Origin: Alphaproteobacteria bacterium
Lineage (GTDB): Bacteria; Pseudomonadota; Alphaproteobacteria; Micropepsales; Micropepsaceae
Length of the DNA: 6,114 bases
Direction: 5' to 3'
Assembly: GCA_003451645.1 (NCBI GenBank)
Contig: DMER01000155.1
Location: 2,734-8,847 of the forward strand
Shown: positions 1 to 5,945 of the stretch, piece after piece
How the letters are laid out: every line of letters begins with the position of its first letter
Numbering within the stretch: the first letter of the stretch is position 1
Notes under the pieces: generated by a model
What the model was told of the DNA's origin: nothing
The model's database searches: none
What the model saw: only the letters and a program-made list of their open reading frames with translations
Program-made: the position numbers and the translations under genes

Positions 1-713
1 CGGCCCCAGATGTCGCAGCCTTGCAAGAGCTCAAATGTGAGACGGACGCATTCCCACACCAGCCCTTTGAAGATCTGGGCTACATTTGCGAGGTGCTGGG
101 CCAGAAGACCTATAATGGCGTGGCACTGATTTCGAAATATCCGCTCGAAGATGTTCTGCGCGGCTTACCTGGCGGCCCCGAGGATGCGCAGGCGCGTTAT
201 CTAGAGGCAACGGTTGCGCCCAAGGGTGCGCGGCCTTTACGTATCGCCGCACTCTATCTGCCCAATGGCAATCCTCCGGATACAGAGAAATTCACCTACA
301 AGCTGGCCTGGATGGAGCGCCTTTATGCGCGCGCGCAATCCTTGCTTGTCTCTGAGGAGGCGTTTGCGCTCTGTGGCGACTACAATGTTATTCCCACTGC
401 GGACGATGTTTGGGATGAGCAGGCGATGGCGGCGGACGCCTTGGCCCGGCCTGAGAGCAGGCGTGCCTTTCGCAAGCTCATGCATCTGGGCTTGACTGAT
501 GCCTTCCGGGCCTGCGATGCGCGCCCGCATCAGTATACGTTTTGGGATTATCAGGCCGGCGCCTACCCCAAGAACCACGGGTTCCGCATTGATCATCTTT
601 TGCTGTCCCCGCAAGCCGCTGACCGTCTTGTAAGTGCGGGCATTGATGCCCATGTCAGAGGCTGGGAGCGGCCGTCCGACCACGTGCCGGTGTGGTGCGA
701 GATTGCACCGTGA
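1..713 (+). CDS. xth: Exodeoxyribonuclease III (AP endonuclease family), 5' end outside the window
   Basis: Exonuclease III is a Mg-dependent 3'-5' exonuclease and apurinic/apyrimidinic endonuclease of base-excision repair, acting on DNA in the cytoplasm. The frame is open from base 3 to the TGA at 711-713, giving 236 residues; family members are about 255-270, so roughly 25-30 N-terminal residues lie to the left. The family's active-site blocks appear in order: LQELK (metal-binding Glu), YNGVALISK, LYLPNGNP, GDYNVIPTADD (catalytic Asp and Asn), the QYTFWDY aromatic block, GFRIDHLLLSP, and the terminal SDHVPVW with its Asp-His pair. All expected catalytic residues in the visible part are intact. 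The TTG at base 21 is not a credible start, because the codons before it (A-P-D-V-A-A) continue the conserved strand leading into LQELK. No operon partner is visible; the next gene begins 112 bp downstream with its own ribosome site. Confidence 0.95.
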   Translation, partial: APDVAALQELKCETDAFPHQPFEDLGYICEVLGQKTYNGVALISKYPLEDVLRGLPGGPEDAQARYLEATVAPKGARPLRIAALYLPNGNPPDTEKFTYKLAWMERLYARAQSLLVSEEAFALCGDYNVIPTADDVWDEQAMAADALARPESRRAFRKLMHLGLTDAFRACDARPHQYTFWDYQAGAYPKNHGFRIDHLLLSPQAADRLVSAGIDAHVRGWERPSDHVPVWCEIAP

Positions 714-825
714 GGGCAAACCGCACCCGCACGCCATCCAGAGTTCATTGGACAGCGCGCTCTAGGCGGTTTCACCTATCGGGTCATTTGAGTTCTGATG
801 CTTTTGTCTCGGGGGAGCAAAGCAA
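714..825. other. Intergenic region between xth and the LRR protein gene
   Basis: These 112 bp hold a perfect 7-bp inverted repeat, AAACCGC at 718-724 and GCGGTTT at 766-772, enclosing 41 bases with a weak inner TCCA/TGGA pairing. It could be a loose terminator for xth, but no T run follows directly. TTGGAC at 748-753 resembles a -35 hexamer, yet no convincing -10 lies 16-18 bases on, so no promoter is called. Confidence 0.3.
811..817 (+). promoter_or_regulatory. Shine-Dalgarno site of the LRR membrane protein gene
   Basis: GGGGGAG lies 8 bases before the ATG at 826. It is a strong purine-rich site at normal spacing and supports that ATG as the start. Confidence 0.7.
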
Positions 826-1446
826 ATGCCTATTTGGCTAATCCTGTCGATCATTGGCCTGTTGCTGCTGGGCGTCGCGGGCATGCCCTTCGCTTTTGGT
901 GCCATGATGGCCTATGGCGCGCCCGAAAGCGTCATGGGCGCCAATCCTGCCGCCACCAAGCTTAGCCTCTTGGCCATCATCGTCTTTCCGGCCGTAGCGT
1001 GGGCTGGCGCCTTTGCCGCTTGGCGCTTCCATGGTGTAGGCGCAGGCACCGGCGTGGTCGTGACGTCGATCATCGCGCCCCTGCTCTATTTGGCTTTGGC
1101 ACTGGCAGCCTATGATGGCGCGAGCCGGGCGGGCGCTGCCCCCTTGCCCAACGCGCCGGCGGAGGATGCGGCGTTGCGCGCCTATATCGCGGCCAATCCT
1201 GCTCTGGAGGAGTTGCGGCTGGTGGGCTTGGGGCTAACTGACGTCCCTCCAGCCGTGTTCACCGCCACCTCCGTCAAGCGGATCGATCTGTCGCAGAACA
1301 AGATCACCCGCATTCCGGACGAATTGGGGCGCCTGCCAAAACTCGAGCTCATCCGCCTCAATGGCAATCCGATTACGGCAGAGGAAGAAAAGCGCTGGCT
1401 CTCCACACGGCAGAACCAAGCGGCGCTGAATACGTCAGCGCAGTGA
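826..1446 (+). CDS. Membrane protein with C-terminal leucine-rich repeats
   Basis: This is a 206-residue protein of unknown function. Three hydrophobic segments, at about residues 3-29, 45-67 and 72-95, look like transmembrane helices. After a short Ala/Pro/Glu linker come leucine-rich repeats with a 23-residue period: residues 127-149 (starting LEELRL), 150-172 (VKRIDLSQNKITRIP) and a partial one from 173 (LELIRLNGNPI). The LxxLxLxxN pattern is clear in the second and third repeats, and the series closes with an acidic/basic helix at about 185-195. Such repeats usually form a protein-binding surface; the ligand here is unknown. The side of the membrane carrying the repeats cannot be decided with confidence, because the loops have few charges. 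The start is the ATG preceded by GGGGGAG. The gene faces the TIR gene pair, its stop codon 35 bp from the last TIR gene's stop. The repeat block is very short for an LRR protein, but no frameshift or truncation is visible. Confidence 0.85.
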   Translation: MPIWLILSIIGLLLLGVAGMPFAFGAMMAYGAPESVMGANPAATKLSLLAIIVFPAVAWAGAFAAWRFHGVGAGTGVVVTSIIAPLLYLALALAAYDGASRAGAAPLPNAPAEDAALRAYIAANPALEELRLVGLGLTDVPPAVFTATSVKRIDLSQNKITRIPDELGRLPKLELIRLNGNPITAEEEKRWLSTRQNQAALNTSAQ

Positions 1447-1462
1447 TCGAAGGCACTCGATC
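1445..1462. other. Short perfect inverted repeat between converging genes
   Basis: GATCGA, a six-base loop (AGGCAC), then TCGATC form a perfect 6-bp stem overlapping the stop codon of the LRR gene. It sits in the 35-bp gap between two converging genes, where a bidirectional terminator would be expected. Neither side has a T run, so it is not a canonical intrinsic terminator. The function is a guess. Confidence 0.3.
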
Positions 1463-1481
1463 CAAGCCCCAGCCCGGAGGA

Positions 1482-1883
1482 TCATGCTGCGATAGGGTTT
1501 AGGTCTTCTTCGAGCTTCTCGGCAATGGCTTTCGGGTCAGAAAAGTCGACAAATTCGATATGGAGCCAACTCAGCTCGGGCGGAATGTCGAGCCGCGTGA
1601 GGGTGTTTGCTGCCATAAGCACCACAGGCTTCTCAGCCCCCAAAGCCATGCCGGCCATTTGATTGATCTGAACTGACGATAGCGATCCCACGCTTGTTGC
1701 GGCTAGGACGATCCGGTCGCTACCCCAAACCGCGCGACGAAATTCCTCTCGCGACGCAGCACCAATGCTCGCGAAATCATGAAACGGGTTGACCACACCG
1801 ATCTTGCGGCGCTCTAATTCGTGTTCAAGCGGCCCCAAGATCTTGGCGTCGTCGATGGAAGAGAAGATCAATACTTGCGTCAT
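1482..1883 (-). CDS. TIR-fold protein lacking the catalytic glutamate (pseudo-TIR)
   Basis: This is a 133-residue protein with the strand/helix order of a TIR or related flavodoxin-like domain. A first strand (TQVLIFSS) is followed by helix A (about residues 12-28), a strand with VNPFHD, then SREEFRRAVWGSDRIVLAAT, matching the helix and strand that precede the TIR active-site helix. Next come SVQINQMAGMALGAEKPVV and a C-terminal helix. TIR and nucleoside-deoxyribosyltransferase families carry a catalytic Glu in the E-I-G-x-A-x-x-x-x-K-P-V type segment; here the position is Gln75 (or Asn74, depending on the gap), and the Trp of WxxxE is missing. Loss of NAD-cleaving activity is therefore inferred. 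Its ATG overlaps the upstream TIR gene's TGA as ATGA, which implies translational coupling and a stable ratio between the two proteins. It could be a regulator, inhibitor or scaffold for the partner. Assignment to the TIR superfamily rests on fold pattern and position, so it is less certain than for its neighbour. Confidence 0.75.
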   Translation of the reverse strand: MTQVLIFSSIDDAKILGPLEHELERRKIGVVNPFHDFASIGAASREEFRRAVWGSDRIVLAATSVGSLSSVQINQMAGMALGAEKPVVLMAANTLTRLDIPPELSWLHIEFVDFSDPKAIAEKLEEDLNPIAA

Positions 1884-2314
1884 CGCGCTACGATCCGCTT
1901 CTTAAGCTGGGACAGATAAGTGTCCATGTCGTTGATACTGACACAATTTCGCTCTGCGAGCATCCCCATTCCGCCTCCGGCCTGCAAGGTTTCGGGCGTC
2001 ACATTATAGAGTATCCCGACAACGAAGCGCTCCAGAGCCACCGCAGCACCAATCTCATGCTGGACCCAGGTTCTTGAAATGGATTGTGGCGTCAAGAGCG
2101 CCACAACTTCATCGGCGTCCTTCAAGCCTTGCTGGATTCTGGCCGCTATGCGGTCGCCATAGACGATGTCCTGAACATCGATAAAGCTTTCAGCGCCAGC
2201 TTCTTTGATGGCCCGCGCGATCTGCAGCGCGACCCATCGGTCATTCCAAGCGTGAGAAACAAACACTGTGTAGGCCCTGCTTCCGCGAGCCCTTTTGCGC
2301 CGATTTTCACCCAT
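1880..2314 (-). CDS. Stand-alone TIR-domain protein, predicted NAD-cleaving enzyme
   Basis: This is a 144-residue protein that is almost entirely one bacterial TIR domain (about residues 13-140) after a basic N-terminus (RRKRAR). The signatures are box 1 YTVFVSHAWND (residues 15-25), FIDVQDIVYGDRI (44-56, the BB-loop region), LKDADEVVALLTPQSIS (64-80) and TWVQHEIGAA (82-91). Trp83 and Glu87 form the WxxxE motif; in characterised bacterial and plant TIRs this Glu is catalytic for cleaving NAD+ to nicotinamide and ADP-ribose products. No coiled coil, transmembrane segment, STING, SLOG or other fused domain is present, unlike many TIR effectors. The ATG is supported by a GGGGAGA site 8 bases upstream, inside the end of ilvD. 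The protein is likely made from the ilvD transcript and coupled to the pseudo-TIR gene by a 4-bp overlap. Roles in defence, in signalling-nucleotide production or as a toxin are all possible; no ThsA-like or other known partner lies in the window. Confidence 0.9.
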   Translation of the reverse strand: MGENRRKRARGSRAYTVFVSHAWNDRWVALQIARAIKEAGAESFIDVQDIVYGDRIAARIQQGLKDADEVVALLTPQSISRTWVQHEIGAAVALERFVVGILYNVTPETLQAGGGMGMLAERNCVSINDMDTYLSQLKKRIVAR

Positions 2315-2317
2315 GAC

Positions 2318-4033
2318 TCATATCTCCCCATACACATGCCCCTCACCCTTGCCGCCAGGGTGTGTGACGGCCCCATGGCGGGCTGAGCCCACGGTTTGCG
2401 CGTACTTCCAGAGCGTGCCGGACGTGTACTGATGAACCCGCGGCTGCCAGACCGCCTTGCGTGCCGCAAGCTCCGCCTCGCTCAGGGCCACCAAAATCGC
2501 GCCCGCATTGGCGTCAATCGTGATCATGTCGCCATCGCGCAGAAGGGCGATGGGTCCGCCCTCCTGGGCCTCCGGGCTCACATGGCCAACACACAGCCCC
2601 CGCGTGGCACCAGAGAACCGCCCATCCGTGATCAGCGCAAAGTGCTCGCTCTCGCCCTGGCCATAGAGGGCCGCTGTCGTGGACAGCATCTCACGCATCC
2701 CCGGTCCGCCCTTGGGGCCCTCATAGCGGATCACGATCACCTCGCCCCGCTTGAGGGTGCGCGCCTGGACCGCCGCAAAGGCATCCTCCTCGCAGTCAAA
2801 GACCCGCGCAGGCCCCGTATGCGTCAGGTGCGAGAGCCCCGCCACCTTCACGATCGCCCCGTCGGGCGCTAAATTGCCCTTCAGGCCCACAACGCCGCCT
2901 GTTGCCGTGATCGGATTGGACGCAGGCCGCATGACCTTCTGCGCAGGGTTGAAGCTCACATCGCGCAAATTCTCCGCAATCGTCCGCCCCGTGACGGTCA
3001 TGCAATCCCCATGCAGGAAACCGCCATCCAGCAGGGTCTTCATGAGCATCGGCACCCCGCCGGCCTCGAACATGTCCTTGGCGACGTAGTCCCCTCCGGG
3101 CTTCAACGAGGCCAGATAGGGTGTGCGTTTGAAGATCTCAGCCACCGCGAACAGGTCAAAGTCGATCCCTGCTTCATGGGCGATCGCTGGCAAATGCAGG
3201 GCCGCATTGGTCGAGCCGCCTGTCGCTGCCACAATCACGGCTGCGTTCTCCAGCGCCTTGCGGGAGACAATATCGCGCGGGCGGATGCCTGCCGCCATGA
3301 GAGCCATGACCGCACGGCCGGAGGCCTCCCCATAGGCGTCACGGCTTTCGTAGGGCGCCGGTGGTCCGGCGGAATATGGCAAGGCAAGGCCAATCGCCTC
3401 GCTAACGCACGCCATCGTATTCGCCGTGAACTGCCCGCCACAGGCCCCCGCAGAGGGGCAGGCGCCACACTCAAGCTCGAGCAAATCAGCGTCAGACATC
3501 CGCCCAGCGGCATGGGCGCCCACGCCCTCGAAAACATCGAGGACCGTCACGTCCCGCCCCTTGACCTTGCCAGGCAGGATCGAGCCGCCATACATGAACA
3601 CGCTGGGCACGTTGAGCCGCACCATCGCCATCATCAGGCCGGGTAAGGATTTGTCGCAGCCAGCCAGACCTACAATGGCATCATAGCAATGCCCGCGCAC
3701 GGTCAGTTCCACACTGTCGGCAATGACTTCACGGCTGACGAGGGAGGACTTCATCCCCTGATGCCCCATAGCGATGCCATCGGTGACGGTGATGGTGCAA
3801 AACTCGCGCGGCGTGCCTTTGGCCGCCTTGACGCCCGCTTTGACGCTTTGTGCCTGGCGCATCAACGCGATATTGCACGGCGCCGCCTCATTCCAGCACG
3901 AGACAACCCCCACAAAAGGCTGTGCAATCTCCTCGGCGGTCAGACCCATGGCATAGTAGTAGGACCGGTGGGGCGCGCGTTGCGGCCCTTCGGTCACGTG
4001 GCGGGAAGGGAGTTGCGCCTTGTTGATTGTCAT
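2318..4033 (-). CDS. ilvD: Dihydroxy-acid dehydratase
   Basis: This cytoplasmic enzyme of valine, isoleucine, leucine and pantothenate synthesis dehydrates 2,3-dihydroxy-3-methylbutanoate and 2,3-dihydroxy-3-methylpentanoate to the matching 2-oxo acids. The protein has 571 residues, the shorter IlvD form (E. coli is about 616). The metal and cluster sites are visible: Cys53 in WNEAAPCN, Asp85 in VTDGIAMG, Cys126-Asp127-Lys128 in GCDKSLPG (the Lys is carbamylated in family structures), and Cys198 in [12 protein letters not shown]. Ser474 in [12 protein letters not shown] matches the proposed catalytic Ser, followed by GHVSPEA. Three Cys at these spacings fit the [2Fe-2S] subgroup known from plants and mycobacteria, by inference. 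Sugar-acid dehydratases share the fold, but the IlvD-type motifs favour this call. The ATG has GAGG five bases upstream (4039-4042). A TIR gene follows after 3 bp. The hairpin element beginning at 4084 lies only 50 bp before the start, so the promoter must be within or beyond it, or squeezed into those 50 bp. Confidence 0.95.
   Translation of the reverse strand: MTINKAQLPSRHVTEGPQRAPHRSYYYAMGLTAEEIAQPFVGVVSCWNEAAPCNIALMRQAQSVKAGVKAAKGTPREFCTITVTDGIAMGHQGMKSSLVSREVIADSVELTVRGHCYDAIVGLAGCDKSLPGLMMAMVRLNVPSVFMYGGSILPGKVKGRDVTVLDVFEGVGAHAAGRMSDADLLELECGACPSAGACGGQFTANTMACVSEAIGLALPYSAGPPAPYESRDAYGEASGRAVMALMAAGIRPRDIVSRKALENAAVIVAATGGSTNAALHLPAIAHEAGIDFDLFAVAEIFKRTPYLASLKPGGDYVAKDMFEAGGVPMLMKTLLDGGFLHGDCMTVTGRTIAENLRDVSFNPAQKVMRPASNPITATGGVVGLKGNLAPDGAIVKVAGLSHLTHTGPARVFDCEEDAFAAVQARTLKRGEVIVIRYEGPKGGPGMREMLSTTAALYGQGESEHFALITDGRFSGATRGLCVGHVSPEAQEGGPIALLRDGDMITIDANAGAILVALSEAELAARKAVWQPRVHQYTSGTLWKYAQTVGSARHGAVTHPGGKGEGHVYGEI
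2323..2329 (-). promoter_or_regulatory. Shine-Dalgarno site of the TIR gene, inside the end of ilvD
   Basis: On the - strand GGGGAGA overlaps the last Gly-Glu-Ile codons of ilvD, 8 bases before the TIR ATG at 2314. It fixes the TIR start and shows that translation of the TIR protein begins as ribosomes finish ilvD, so the two genes almost certainly share a transcript. Confidence 0.75.
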
Positions 4034-4083
4034 GGAAACCTCAATGAGAATGATCAGTGACCTTTTACACGCCCTTTAGCGCA

Positions 4084-4160
4084 CTAGTGGTCCGAATCTG
4101 ACATTTGCTTCCCATTGATACAGCGACCAGAGCAAATGTCAGTTTCATCAGGACCACTAG
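4084..4160 (+). repeat. Palindromic hairpin element, copy 1 (MITE-like)
   Basis: This is a 77-bp inverted repeat. The outer arms CTAGTGGTCC (4084-4093) and GGACCACTAG (4151-4160) are perfectly complementary, as are the inner arms CTGACATTTGCT (4098-4109) and AGCAAATGTCAG (4131-4142). Between them GAAT (left) pairs with TTTC (right) except for one T-T mismatch, and the right arm carries four extra bases (ATCA) that would bulge. The loop is 21 bases. It begins and ends with CTAG, as expected if an IS630/Tc1-type transposase inserted it at CTAG with TA duplication; that family link is inference. No coding sequence fits inside. It is a diverged, oppositely oriented relative of the element at 4173-4253. 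In an RNA reading toward ilvD it would form a long hairpin 50 bases before the start codon, if the transcript begins upstream of it. Confidence 0.85.
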
Positions 4161-4172
4161 CAAACTATTGAT

Positions 4173-4253
4173 CCTAGTGGAGCTTTTGAATTTGACATTC
4201 GCAACCGAGGTTGATGTCAGGTGGGTAGCGAATGTCAAATTCGCTCCACTAGG
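4173..4253 (-). repeat. Palindromic hairpin element, copy 2, inverted relative to copy 1
   Basis: This is an 81-bp inverted repeat 12 bp from copy 1. The outer arms CCTAGTGGAGC (4173-4183) and GCTCCACTAGG (4243-4253) and the inner arms GAATTTGACATTCGC (4188-4202) and GCGAATGTCAAATTC (4228-4242) are each perfectly complementary; TTTT (4184-4187) bulges on the left arm. The loop is 25 bases. Read on the - strand it lines up with copy 1 end to end: 22 of 26 positions match in the first arm and 22 of 29 in the second, the 4-base bulge falls in the same place, and the loop shares GCT-x-CCCA. It ends 36 bp before the start of the membrane protein gene at 4290, so that gene's promoter probably lies in or beyond it. 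The inner arms contain TTGACA, the consensus -35 hexamer, in both directions. Confidence 0.85.
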
Positions 4254-4289
4254 GGCCGTCCGGAATCACACGCTGGCAGAGCGACCACG

Positions 4290-5039
4290 ATGATAGAAAA
4301 CTGGATCAACCGGGAAATCGAGTCCTGGCAACGCTGGCTTCAGCGGCCGCGCAGCTTTGGCGCACTCGCGCTCGCCTTGGTGTTCACTGTGCTGGCGCAT
4401 GTGTTCCAGGATAGCCCGGTGCTGCAACCCCTCAGCGACCTGACGCGCAGTTTCGGCCAATCCTTAAGCAATGTTGATGCGTGGCGCGTCACCGACCGCT
4501 TTTACACGCGCCTGTCCGGGTGCGAACTCTTCACCAGCAACAGCAGCGCCAGCGTCAGTTGTGAACAGAAGAGCATCTTTGATCGCTGGCAGACCACAAC
4601 TGGTGGCGGCGGCCTTGCCGCGATCATCATTGGCGTTCCTGAGGCCTTTCTCACCTCCACCTACGGCATCTTTCTGGAGGCTAATTGGCTCAGCGTTGTG
4701 TTGTGGACGATCGCATTGCTCACGGCAGCCATCGTCTTGTGGCTTTGGCTTGATCCTTTTGAGTGGGACCCGGGCTGGGTTGGCCTGATCGTGTTCATCT
4801 TGCTGCTGCCATTCTTGGCTGGCGTTCTGGCCCTTGGCCTCAAATGGATCCTGGTGGCCTTGAGCTTTGCCTTGTCTGAAGTTCTGGGCGGGATCGCCAC
4901 GGTGGTGGCCACGATCTATGGCTATGTGAAAGCGGCGGGCCTGCTGTTCGGCACCATCAATACCGCTGATAAGATTGAGTCCGGCCTGCAGACCGTCGCA
5001 CGCGAGCCGGCCAAGCCGCCGCAGGAGCCAAGGTCATAG
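4290..5039 (+). CDS. Multi-span membrane protein of unknown function
   Basis: I do not recognise this 249-residue protein. The N-terminus is charged and amphipathic (MIENWINREIESWQRWLQR). Hydrophobic segments follow at about residues 22-40, 133-154, 162-183 and 185-207, with a weaker one at 107-126. The long loop at 41-105 has two cysteines (78 and 91) flanking an Asn/Ser-rich stretch; if periplasmic, they could form a disulfide. The tail after residue 225 is polar and ends in a Pro/Glu-rich stretch. The frame also extends upstream to a GTG at 4221, but that GTG lies in the loop of the hairpin element and the extra 23 codons are mostly repeat sequence, so the ATG at 4290 was chosen; its ribosome site is weak (GAG about 9 bases upstream). 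The stop is 3 bp from the stop of the converging formyltransferase gene. The protein could be a channel or envelope protein, but nothing in the sequence decides this. Confidence 0.8.
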   Translation: MIENWINREIESWQRWLQRPRSFGALALALVFTVLAHVFQDSPVLQPLSDLTRSFGQSLSNVDAWRVTDRFYTRLSGCELFTSNSSASVSCEQKSIFDRWQTTTGGGGLAAIIIGVPEAFLTSTYGIFLEANWLSVVLWTIALLTAAIVLWLWLDPFEWDPGWVGLIVFILLLPFLAGVLALGLKWILVALSFALSEVLGGIATVVATIYGYVKAAGLLFGTINTADKIESGLQTVAREPAKPPQEPRS

Positions 5040-5042
5040 ACC

Positions 5043-5834
5043 CTACCACACACCCTTGGTCAATCCGGCCCAGGCATAGCCCCACAAAGTCGGCATGAAA
5101 TATTGGCTGGAGGGCAGATTGGGCTTAATGGTCTTTAGCCGTCCCCCCAACGCGTCCTCTATCGCCCTAATCATCAATGGCGCCGCTTGCGCCATTTGGA
5201 CGAAATGATACGTGGGAAAGGTATCCGAACGGTCGAACTCAGAGCGTTCCGAAAAAATCACCGACCCCGTATCCACGCCCTCATCCACCAAATGGATGGT
5301 CAGTCCCGCATGCGCCTGATCCCCATTGCGTAAGGCCCAATAGGCGCCGGACTGCCCCCGGTATTTTGGGTTCATCCCCGCGTGATAGTTGATAAAAGGC
5401 GCCTCGATGGCGTGGAGCGTATCCTTCTTGATGATCCGCGTGCCATAGACCGCCACGACTTTTGGATTTAGTGCGGTCAAAAGTGCCCGGCACTCGGGCG
5501 AATTGACGGACGGGACCTTATGTACAGCGTTGCCGGGCTTGAGGTCGCTCTCAAGACCATGAGCGGCCCATATGGCGTGCATGCGCCTGCGGCTCAGGCG
5601 GCCGACGATACGCAGGCCATAATAGGTGAAGAGATGCTGGCCCATGGCATTCCACCAGCCGAGCATTTTCTTCCGCCTCCGGAATATTGTGCTGGCATCC
5701 TCGCCCGCCTCTTGGATAACGGTCAGCGGGCCGAAATGCGCCGCCAGTTTATTGACAAGCATGTTGGCGAGCCCCGATCCTGTGGTCAGGACCACAATGC
5801 GGTTTTCCGCCAAGGGATTATTCTGAGGTAACAT
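5043..5834 (-). CDS. Formyltransferase-fold enzyme, substrate unknown
   Basis: The protein has 263 residues from the ATG at 5834. The central part is a formyl-transfer catalytic domain like that of Fmt, PurN and ArnA. NPKVVAVYGTRIIKK leads to INYHAGMNPKYRGQSGAYWAL, with the Asn-x-His pair, and then to LTIHLVDEGVDTGSVI, with the catalytic Asp in VDTG. This Asn-His-Asp triad transfers a formyl group from 10-formyltetrahydrofolate to an amine; the acceptor here is unknown. The first ~110 residues are unusual: one beta strand with TTGSGLANMLVNKL is followed by a basic, tryptophan-containing helical stretch (RRRKKMLGWW to RRRMHAIWAA). The protein lacks the C-terminal tRNA-binding domain of methionyl-tRNA formyltransferase, so an amino-sugar or other small acceptor is more likely. 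A GTG at 5855 would add seven residues, but the ATG at 5834 has GGCGGGG eight bases upstream and is preferred. The gene reads in the same direction as the permease 111 bp upstream and converges on the membrane protein gene. Confidence 0.85.
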   Translation of the reverse strand: MLPQNNPLAENRIVVLTTGSGLANMLVNKLAAHFGPLTVIQEAGEDASTIFRRRKKMLGWWNAMGQHLFTYYGLRIVGRLSRRRMHAIWAAHGLESDLKPGNAVHKVPSVNSPECRALLTALNPKVVAVYGTRIIKKDTLHAIEAPFINYHAGMNPKYRGQSGAYWALRNGDQAHAGLTIHLVDEGVDTGSVIFSERSEFDRSDTFPTYHFVQMAQAAPLMIRAIEDALGGRLKTIKPNLPSSQYFMPTLWGYAWAGLTKGVW

Positions 5835-5842
5835 CGCATCAA

Positions 5843-5849
5843 CCCCGCC
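5843..5849 (-). promoter_or_regulatory. Shine-Dalgarno site of the formyltransferase gene
   Basis: GGCGGGG on the - strand, eight bases before the ATG at 5834. It is the reason for choosing that ATG over the GTG at 5855, which has no comparable site. Confidence 0.5.
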
Positions 5850-5945
5850 ATGCACACTTTCAGTGCGGGACGATACCGGCGCAGTCCTTCAACAACCTCT
5901 AAACAATTTGCGAGGTGATGCAAAACTTATCGGTTAGTTAAGCCG

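Noticed and set aside
21..23. TTG as the start of the exonuclease III gene
   Set aside because: The frame is open and conserved-looking upstream of it to the edge of the window, and the protein would lack its first strand; the gene is simply cut by the window.
237..737. A 166-codon - strand frame opposite xth
   Set aside because: The + strand frame contains every exonuclease III motif; the antisense frame is a composition artefact.
2396..3646. Long + strand open frames of 158 and 211 codons opposite ilvD
   Set aside because: They lie antisense within the intact ilvD gene, have Arg/His-rich compositions typical of the reverse strand of a GC-rich gene, and match no domain pattern.
4221..4289. 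Longer start (GTG at 4221) for the membrane protein
   Set aside because: The extra 23 codons begin in the loop of hairpin copy 2 and run through its right arm; the ATG at 4290 begins the plausible protein.
4105..4293. A 62-codon + strand frame across the hairpin elements
   Set aside because: It is made almost entirely of inverted-repeat sequence, has no convincing ribosome site and overlaps the start of the membrane protein gene.
5835..5869. A hairpin (CCCGC with GCGGG) that could mask the formyltransferase ribosome site
   Set aside because: The arms are short, alternative pairings compete and the loop is asymmetric; pairing by chance is likely in this GC-rich stretch.
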